NCBI GenBank assembly: GCA_011391185.1
Contig: JAABRB010000090.1
Coordinates: 1-10,645, forward strand
Source: Betaproteobacteria bacterium
GTDB taxonomy: Bacteria > Pseudomonadota > Gammaproteobacteria > Burkholderiales > SG8-39
Length of the DNA: 10,645 nt
Direction: 5' to 3'
The position numbers and the translations under genes are program-made. The number at the start of each line of letters is the position of its first letter. Positions within the stretch are counted from its first letter, which is position 1. Shown piece after piece: positions 7,012 to 10,645 of the stretch. Below the pieces are notes generated by a model. It saw only the letters and a list, made by a program, of their open reading frames with translations, did no database searches and was not told the origin of the DNA.

Positions 7012-8097
7012 CTAGTACTTGCCATATTTCTTGATGGCGCGCGACATCGCCCAGACGTTCTCGATCCTGCAGTAGTCGGTGATGCTGTTCGCGCTCGAGA
7101 TCATGTAGCCCCCGCCCTTGCCCGCTTTCTCGATGCGGTCCTTCACTTCGGCGTCGACCTCGGCCTCGGTGCCGCGCGGCAGGGTGTAATCGAGATCGAT
7201 ATTGCCAACGATGCAAACGCGGTCGCCGTACTGCGCTTTCAGCTGATTGATGTCCATCGCCGAAGGCTGCACCGGGTGGATCGCGTTCATGCCGAGCTGC
7301 AGCAGCCCGTCCAGGATCGGGAAGAGGTTGCCGTCACTGTGGAAGATCCACGGCTTCCTGATCTCGTTGGCGACCAGCAGCTGGGAGGGCTTGAAGAACT
7401 CCTCCCACATTTCCATGTTGATCCAGGGCGCCTTGTTGTCGGCGTGATCGTCGTTCGCCCAGATGAAGTCGAAATCGAGCTTGTTCAGGTTCTGCACCAC
7501 GCGCGCCGACCATTCCGAGAACCGGCGATGAATCTCCTTCACGAGATCGGGATCGTCGTACATCATGAGCGAGAAGACGTCGAGCCCCATGCTCTCGAAC
7601 GTGCTCGCGCTGCCGAGCCGGATCCGCGCGAAGACGGCGAAATCCTCGCGGTACTTCGCGAGCCACTCGGCAACTTTCTCGTACCGCCCGGGGTGGTCCG
7701 GATCGGGCAGGAACTTGTCGAAGAGCGCGAGCGATTCGCGGTCGGTGAGGAGCCCCCGCTTGACGTAGGTGCGCCCGGTTTTCGCGTCGGTGCCCATGTC
7801 GGCGATCCAGGGCGGCACGAAATCGAACGTGATGCGTTGCGGGCGGTACCACGCTTCCTTGCCGGTGGTGCCGGTGGTCTGAATCGACTGGCCGTCGCTC
7901 GCCTGCTGCCCGCTCGGGAAGTGGTAGCCGAACCCGTCCATGCCGAGCGCGCGGCAGAGCTCGCCCGGGGTGAAGTCAGTGCGCCCGCCCATGATCCTCG
8001 TCTGGATCTCCTCCTCGATGTCGTTCTCGATCCAGGGCACCTGATCGGGCTGACCGCGCCGGAGCGCCGTCAGCACGCGTTCTCTCGGTGTCATCAT
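7012..8097 (-). CDS. UroD/MtaA-superfamily corrinoid methyltransferase, probable demethylase (methyltransferase I)
   Basis: A 361-residue uroporphyrinogen-decarboxylase-fold protein. Here it is best read as the substrate:corrinoid methyltransferase that demethylates the growth substrate. Family blocks include RERVLTALRRGQPDQVPW near the start, FHSDGN (252-257), AIHPVQPSAMDI, LKAQYGDR, GNIDLDYTL (about 298-306) and SSANSITDYC near the end. The MtaA/CmuA zinc motif His-x-Cys is absent, since the residue after H253-S is D255. D217, E232 and H253 instead fit D-X14-E-X20-H, nearly the E-X14-E-X20-H zinc motif I recall for Acetobacterium O-demethylase methyltransferases. GAGGAG (8102-8107) lies 4 bases before the first ATG and 7 before a second ATG at 8094, so the latter may be the real start. 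It lies 27 bases after the corrinoid protein gene, its likely partner. The methyl donor (ether, amine or other) cannot be read from sequence. Confidence 0.9.
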   Translation of the reverse strand: MMTPRERVLTALRRGQPDQVPWIENDIEEEIQTRIMGGRTDFTPGELCRALGMDGFGYHFPSGQQASDGQSIQTTGTTGKEAWYRPQRITFDFVPPWIADMGTDAKTGRTYVKRGLLTDRESLALFDKFLPDPDHPGRYEKVAEWLAKYREDFAVFARIRLGSASTFESMGLDVFSLMMYDDPDLVKEIHRRFSEWSARVVQNLNKLDFDFIWANDDHADNKAPWINMEMWEEFFKPSQLLVANEIRKPWIFHSDGNLFPILDGLLQLGMNAIHPVQPSAMDINQLKAQYGDRVCIVGNIDLDYTLPRGTEAEVDAEVKDRIEKAGKGGGYMISSANSITDYCRIENVWAMSRAIKKYGKY

Positions 8098-8124
8098 TGC
8101 TCTCCTCGCCGGTCCCGGGTACGC

Positions 8125-8760
8125 TCAGTGCAAAAGCTGGTTGCAGGTCTGAACGCACGCGTAGGCGTCCTCGCCGTAGAAGTCGGCGCCAATCTCGTCG
8201 GCGAATTTCTGCGTGAGCGGCGCACCACCCACGCCTATCCTCACCCGGGCGCGCACACCGGCCACGTTCAGCGCGTCGATCGTGCGCCGCATGCTCTCCA
8301 TGGTGAGCGTGATCAGCGCGCTCATCAGGACGAAGTTCGGCGCCTCTCTCTCGACCGCCTCGACGAACTTGTCCGGCGCGACGTCCACGCCGAGATCCAC
8401 CACGTCGTAGCCGGCGCCCTCCAGCATCATCTTCACGATGTTCTTGCCGATGTCGTGGAAATCGCCGGCCACCGTGCCGACCACCGCCTTGCCGCGCTTC
8501 TCCGCCGCCGCGCCGACCAGGTGCGGCTTGAGCACCGGGACGACCTCGGTCATCGCGCGCGCCGCGATCATCATCTGCGGCAGGAAGAACTCGCCGCTCG
8601 AATATCGCCGGCCGACCTCGGACATGGCGGCGATCAGGCCGTCCTTCATGATCACGCCTGGATCGACACCGGCCGCGAGCGCGCGACGCGTCTCCTCCAC
8701 GGCCTCGTTCCGCTTGCCCCGGATCACACAGTTCCTGATCGCTTCGATCGCTTCCGACAT
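8125..8760 (-). CDS. Corrinoid (cobalamin-binding) methyl-carrier protein
   Basis: A 211-residue protein of the MtaC/MtbC/MtvC family that carries the methyl group on cobalt between the two methyltransferases. Residues about 1-85 are the helical B12-binding cap (SSGEFFLPQMMIAARAM is typical). Residues about 90-211 are the Rossmann-like B12 domain with GDFHDIGKN, the DxHxxG signature: D100, H102 as lower axial cobalt ligand, G105. MSALITLTM and GVGGAPLT correspond to the S/T-L and GG cobalamin-tail contacts. Length is normal for a stand-alone carrier. The ATG at 8760 is preceded by GAGG with 5-base spacing. It is the first gene after the promoter region, which suggests it heads the transcript and may be the most highly expressed member, as its carrier role would demand. 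Confidence 0.95.
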   Translation of the reverse strand: MSEAIEAIRNCVIRGKRNEAVEETRRALAAGVDPGVIMKDGLIAAMSEVGRRYSSGEFFLPQMMIAARAMTEVVPVLKPHLVGAAAEKRGKAVVGTVAGDFHDIGKNIVKMMLEGAGYDVVDLGVDVAPDKFVEAVEREAPNFVLMSALITLTMESMRRTIDALNVAGVRARVRIGVGGAPLTQKFADEIGADFYGEDAYACVQTCNQLLH

Positions 8761-8832
8761 GATGTCCTCGTCTCAGGCTCCGCGCCCGGTGCACGGCGCC
8801 GCAGCCGGGCGCCGCCCGAACGGTGCTTCTGG

Positions 8833-8847
8833 TATGTAACTGACATA
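8833..8847. promoter_or_regulatory. Candidate operator overlapping the -10 region
   Basis: Inverted repeat TATGT-AACTG-ACATA. It overlaps the downstream half of the TAATAT -10 box and the predicted start site, a position where a bound protein would repress. The half-sites are only 5 bp and AT-rich, so chance is possible, although the flanking DNA is GC-rich. Confidence 0.35.
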
Positions 8848-8872
8848 TTACGCGTCGACCAGGCCGGGTCAA
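8845..8872 (-). promoter_or_regulatory. Sigma70-type promoter of the corrinoid operon
   Basis: Read on the minus strand: TTGACC (8872-8867), a 16-base spacer, and TAATAT (8850-8845). Both hexamers are close to the consensus and this is the most promoter-like stretch in the window. Transcription would start near 8838, leaving a leader of roughly 78 bases before the ATG at 8760. Confidence 0.65.
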
Positions 8873-8890
8873 CCGCTTTTTCGCCCGGGT

Positions 8891-8904
8891 TTGACCGACG
8901 TCAA
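8891..8904. promoter_or_regulatory. FNR/FixK-like activator site
   Basis: A perfect inverted repeat TTGAC-CGAC-GTCAA, matching the TTGA-N6-TCAA core of the FNR/FixK/CRP superfamily. Its centre is about 60 bases upstream of the predicted transcription start, close to the -61.5 class I activator position. Regulator identity is inference: no regulator gene is in the window, and family members sense O2, redox, NO or other ligands. Confidence 0.5.
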
Positions 8905-8995
8905 GGCCGGGGAGTGCGCCCGATCGCGATCCGCGTATCGCGCCGCACAATCGACGGGCGCCGGTGCCGCTGAGGCGGCGAACCAGGGTGGGTTC

Positions 8996-9743
8996 TCAGG
9001 CCGAAGCGACTACCGGCGCCTCGCCCAAGCGCGCCCCGTCCGCGTTCAGGCGGTGCCGCACGTCGACGCCTCGCAGACCGCGCGGCTCGCAGCGCGCCTC
9101 GATGCACATTGCAGCGGCATGGCCGATTGCGTGCCCATAGGAGAAGCACTGCGCCGTGACGCGCGCCGAGGCGACCGCTTCGTGTTGCGTCGACAGGCAG
9201 CGACCGGCGAAGAGCGGGCCCTCGCCGCGCTCCGGCACGAAGCATCCGAAGGGCACCTCGTAGCAGTCGTTCAGCAGCCATTCCACGCGCGGCTTGGCGC
9301 CGGCGTGCAGCTCGATCGGCCACGGTGAGCGGGCGATGCCGTCGGCGAACTTCGTTCCGGACGTCACGTCGGCATTGCCGAGCAGCGCGACGCCGCGCCC
9401 CTGCTGCGTTTGCCGCACGCCGACCTGCATGCCGGTGTCGTTTACCCAGCTCGACTCACAGCCGGCGATGTGATCGCGGAAGAACCGGACGTACTCGCGA
9501 ACCTGGCGACGCCCTTCGGTCTCCGCGTCGGTGAAATCGGCGGCCAGCAGCGTGTTCAGCTTGCGGGCATCCGGTCCAATGATCCGCGTGCAATTGCACA
9601 GCAGCTCTCCTGGGCGCGTCGTCGTGAACAGCCAGATCTTGGCGCGCGGCAGTCACTGCCGCCGCGACCCCGGCGGCACCGCCCCCAGCGACGACGACGT
9701 CGACCTCGATCGAGAATCCGGGACGCCGATCGGCCGGAATCAT
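8996..9743 (-). pseudogene. Broken FAD-dependent oxidoreductase (internal deletion plus frameshift)
   Basis: Remains of an FAD-dependent oxidoreductase of the FAD_oxidored type. The N-terminal piece starts at the ATG at 9743 and shows the dinucleotide-binding VVVAGGGAAGVAAAVTAAR. After about 34 residues homology in that frame stops. From about 9640 the next homologous stretch is in another frame: IWLFTTTRPGELL, EGRRQVREYVRFF, TGMQVGVRQTQQG, LFAGRCLSTQHEA and YGHAIGHAAAM, ending at a TGA at 8996-8998. The C-terminal frame is closed by a TGA just upstream of the junction and has no start of its own there, so it cannot give a separate full protein. The family usually has about 430-460 residues, so I estimate that 170-200 central residues are missing. 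Either a real deletion or an assembly join near 9641-9648 would explain it. AGGAGG lies 18 bases before the ATG, which is too far for ideal use. Confidence 0.85.
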
Positions 9744-9774
9744 GTTTGCCGGAATATGGGCCTCCTCCTGCCGT

Positions 9775-10645
9775 TCAGTTGAAGCCGAGGAGCTTGGTCG
9801 GCAGCCACAGAACGGTTTGCGGGAACAATATGATGATCACCAGGGTGATCAACTGCAACAAAATGAAGGGCACGACACCCTTGTACATGTCCAGCAGCGT
9901 GATCGACGGCGGTGCGATGCCCCGCAGATAGAAGATCGCCGGCGCAAGCGGCGGTGTCAGGTAGCTCGTCTGGATGATGATCAGAAAGAGGATGCAGAAC
10001 CAGACCGGATCGAATCCGGCCGCTTTCACCAGCGGCATGAATATTGGAATGAAGATCAGGAGGATAGAGATCCAGTCGAGCACGAATCCCGCCAAAAAGG
10101 CGAGCCCGAGCAGCAGAAACAGGAGCGCCCAGGCGTGCAGGTCGAGGTAGGCGACCAGCTGATTGGTGAGCGTAATGCCGCCTCCGGCGAAAAAGACCCC
10201 GGTGAAGATCGTCCCGCCGAGCAGGATGGCCATGATCATCGATGTGATGCGCAGGGTCTTCAGCACCGACTCCGCCAGCATCGCCAGGCTGAACTTCCGG
10301 TAGAACAGGGTAAGCAGTATCGCGCCAAGGGCGCCCAGCGCCGCCGCTTCGGTGGGTGCCGCCCAGCCGAGCATGATCGACCCAAGCACCGCGAAGATCA
10401 TGCAGAGCGGCGGCACCAGCGCATGCGCGGTGAACCGTAGCCGCGCAATAAGCGGCGGGTCGTCCGGTCCGGGCGGAATGCGCGGCCCGGCAGACGGGCG
10501 AAACACGCACAGCAGGAAAATATAGAGCACGTACAGCCCGGCCATGATCAGACCCGGGAAGATCATGCCGACCAGCAGATCACCGACCGAGACGTTGGCG
10601 ACCGGGCCCAGCACCACCACCACGACCGATGGCGGGATGATGGTG
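9775..10645 (-). CDS. TRAP transporter large permease, DctM family (5' end outside window)
   Basis: C-terminal 289 residues of the large membrane subunit of a tripartite ATP-independent periplasmic transporter, an ion-driven uptake system working with a periplasmic binding protein and a small DctQ subunit. The frame is open through the window edge. TIIPPSVV at the edge is the conserved DctM block in the first half of the protein. Several long hydrophobic segments follow, around FPGLIMAGLYVLYIFLL, WAAPTEAAALGALGAILL, LLFLLLGLAFLAGFVLD, ISILLIFIPIFMPLV and FILLQLITLVIIILFP, with the typical SYLTPPLAPAIFYLRGI loop. Usual length is about 425-450 residues, so the N-terminal third is missing. The partner subunits presumably lie beyond 10645. 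It ends 31 bases before the broken oxidoreductase, so the two look co-transcribed. Substrates of the family are mostly carboxylates; this one cannot be assigned. Confidence 0.94.
   Translation of the reverse strand, partial: TIIPPSVVVVVLGPVANVSVGDLLVGMIFPGLIMAGLYVLYIFLLCVFRPSAGPRIPPGPDDPPLIARLRFTAHALVPPLCMIFAVLGSIMLGWAAPTEAAALGALGAILLTLFYRKFSLAMLAESVLKTLRITSMIMAILLGGTIFTGVFFAGGGITLTNQLVAYLDLHAWALLFLLLGLAFLAGFVLDWISILLIFIPIFMPLVKAAGFDPVWFCILFLIIIQTSYLTPPLAPAIFYLRGIAPPSITLLDMYKGVVPFILLQLITLVIIILFPQTVLWLPTKLLGFN

Larger units (their letters stand above)
8761..8995. other. Regulatory gap between the pseudogene and the corrinoid operon
   Basis: 235 bases without a convincing gene. Besides the promoter and two inverted repeats there is a weak 5 bp GCCGC/GCGGC hairpin with a TGAG loop near 8967-8980, just beyond the pseudogene stop. 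It lacks a T-run, so I do not call it a terminator. No tRNA or riboswitch was recognised. A cobalamin riboswitch would be plausible for these genes, but the leader (about 78 bases) is too short for one and I see no B12-box-like stretch. Confidence 0.5.

Noticed and set aside
7012..8097. Uroporphyrinogen decarboxylase (haem synthesis) for the UroD-family protein
   Set aside because: It is encoded directly after a corrinoid carrier and upstream of methyltransferase II and the activator, and its motifs fit the methyltransferase branch of the superfamily.
8125..8760. Methionine synthase B12 domain fragment
   Set aside because: It is a complete stand-alone two-domain carrier with its own start and stop, with no homocysteine- or folate-binding domain attached.
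2791..8973. Plus-strand open frame of about 2060 codons antisense to five genes
   Set aside because: Its translation is rich in Arg, His, Asp and Ala without domains or hydrophobic rhythm, and it runs opposite to clearly homologous genes. GC-biased third positions on the minus strand remove stops from this frame. I regard it as a shadow despite its length.
9742..10440. Plus-strand open frame opposite the TRAP permease
   Set aside because: Charged, low-complexity antisense of a membrane protein gene; the permease homology on the minus strand is clear.

Overview
The window reads as chromosomal DNA from a GC-rich proteobacterium. The clues are strong GC bias at third codon positions, AGGAGG-type ribosome binding sites, a TRAP transporter and an E. 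coli-like -35/-10 promoter. A beta- or alphaproteobacterium is likely, but the sequence alone does not settle the lineage. Every gene I can support is on the minus strand, so the biological order runs from high to low coordinates.

Region A (10645-8996) is the tail of an upstream unit. It holds the C-terminal two thirds of a TRAP transporter large permease (DctM family). This is followed by an FAD-dependent oxidoreductase that is a pseudogene: its N-terminal FAD-binding start (9743-9641) and its C-terminal third (9640-8996) are in different frames, and the middle is missing.

Region B (8995-8761) is a regulatory gap. It contains a good sigma70-type promoter facing the main operon (TTGACC, 16 bp, TAATAT), a perfect FNR/FixK-like palindrome TTGAC-N4-GTCAA centred near -60, and a second inverted repeat, TATGT-N5-ACATA, over the -10/start region.

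Region C (8760-2674) is a complete corrinoid-dependent methyl-transfer module. In order it encodes a cobalamin-binding corrinoid protein, a UroD/MtaA-superfamily methyltransferase, a pair of tandem palindromes, a methyl-tetrahydrofolate:corrinoid methyltransferase (AcsE/MtvA/CmuB type), a [2Fe-2S]/ASKHA reductive activator of corrinoid proteins (RACo type), and a fused MetV-MetF methylenetetrahydrofolate reductase. The inferred pathway moves a methyl group from an unknown methylated substrate to Co(I), then to tetrahydrofolate, and then oxidises it to methylene-tetrahydrofolate. The activator rescues Co(II) that has become oxidised. The methyltransferase lacks the His-x-Cys zinc motif of MtaA/CmuA. 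It instead carries D-X14-E-X20-H, close to the E-X14-E-X20-H motif I recall for the ether-cleaving O-demethylases of Acetobacterium.

Region D (2663-1) continues the operon with a DUF1638 protein, a phytanoyl-CoA dioxygenase (PhyH) family Fe(II)/2-oxoglutarate oxygenase, and an aminoglycoside/choline-kinase-fold phosphotransferase whose C-terminus runs off the window. These three are the least predictable and most interesting members. They pair an O2-dependent enzyme and a small-molecule kinase with an oxygen-sensitive demethylation pathway, which suggests a dedicated route for an unidentified methylated compound.
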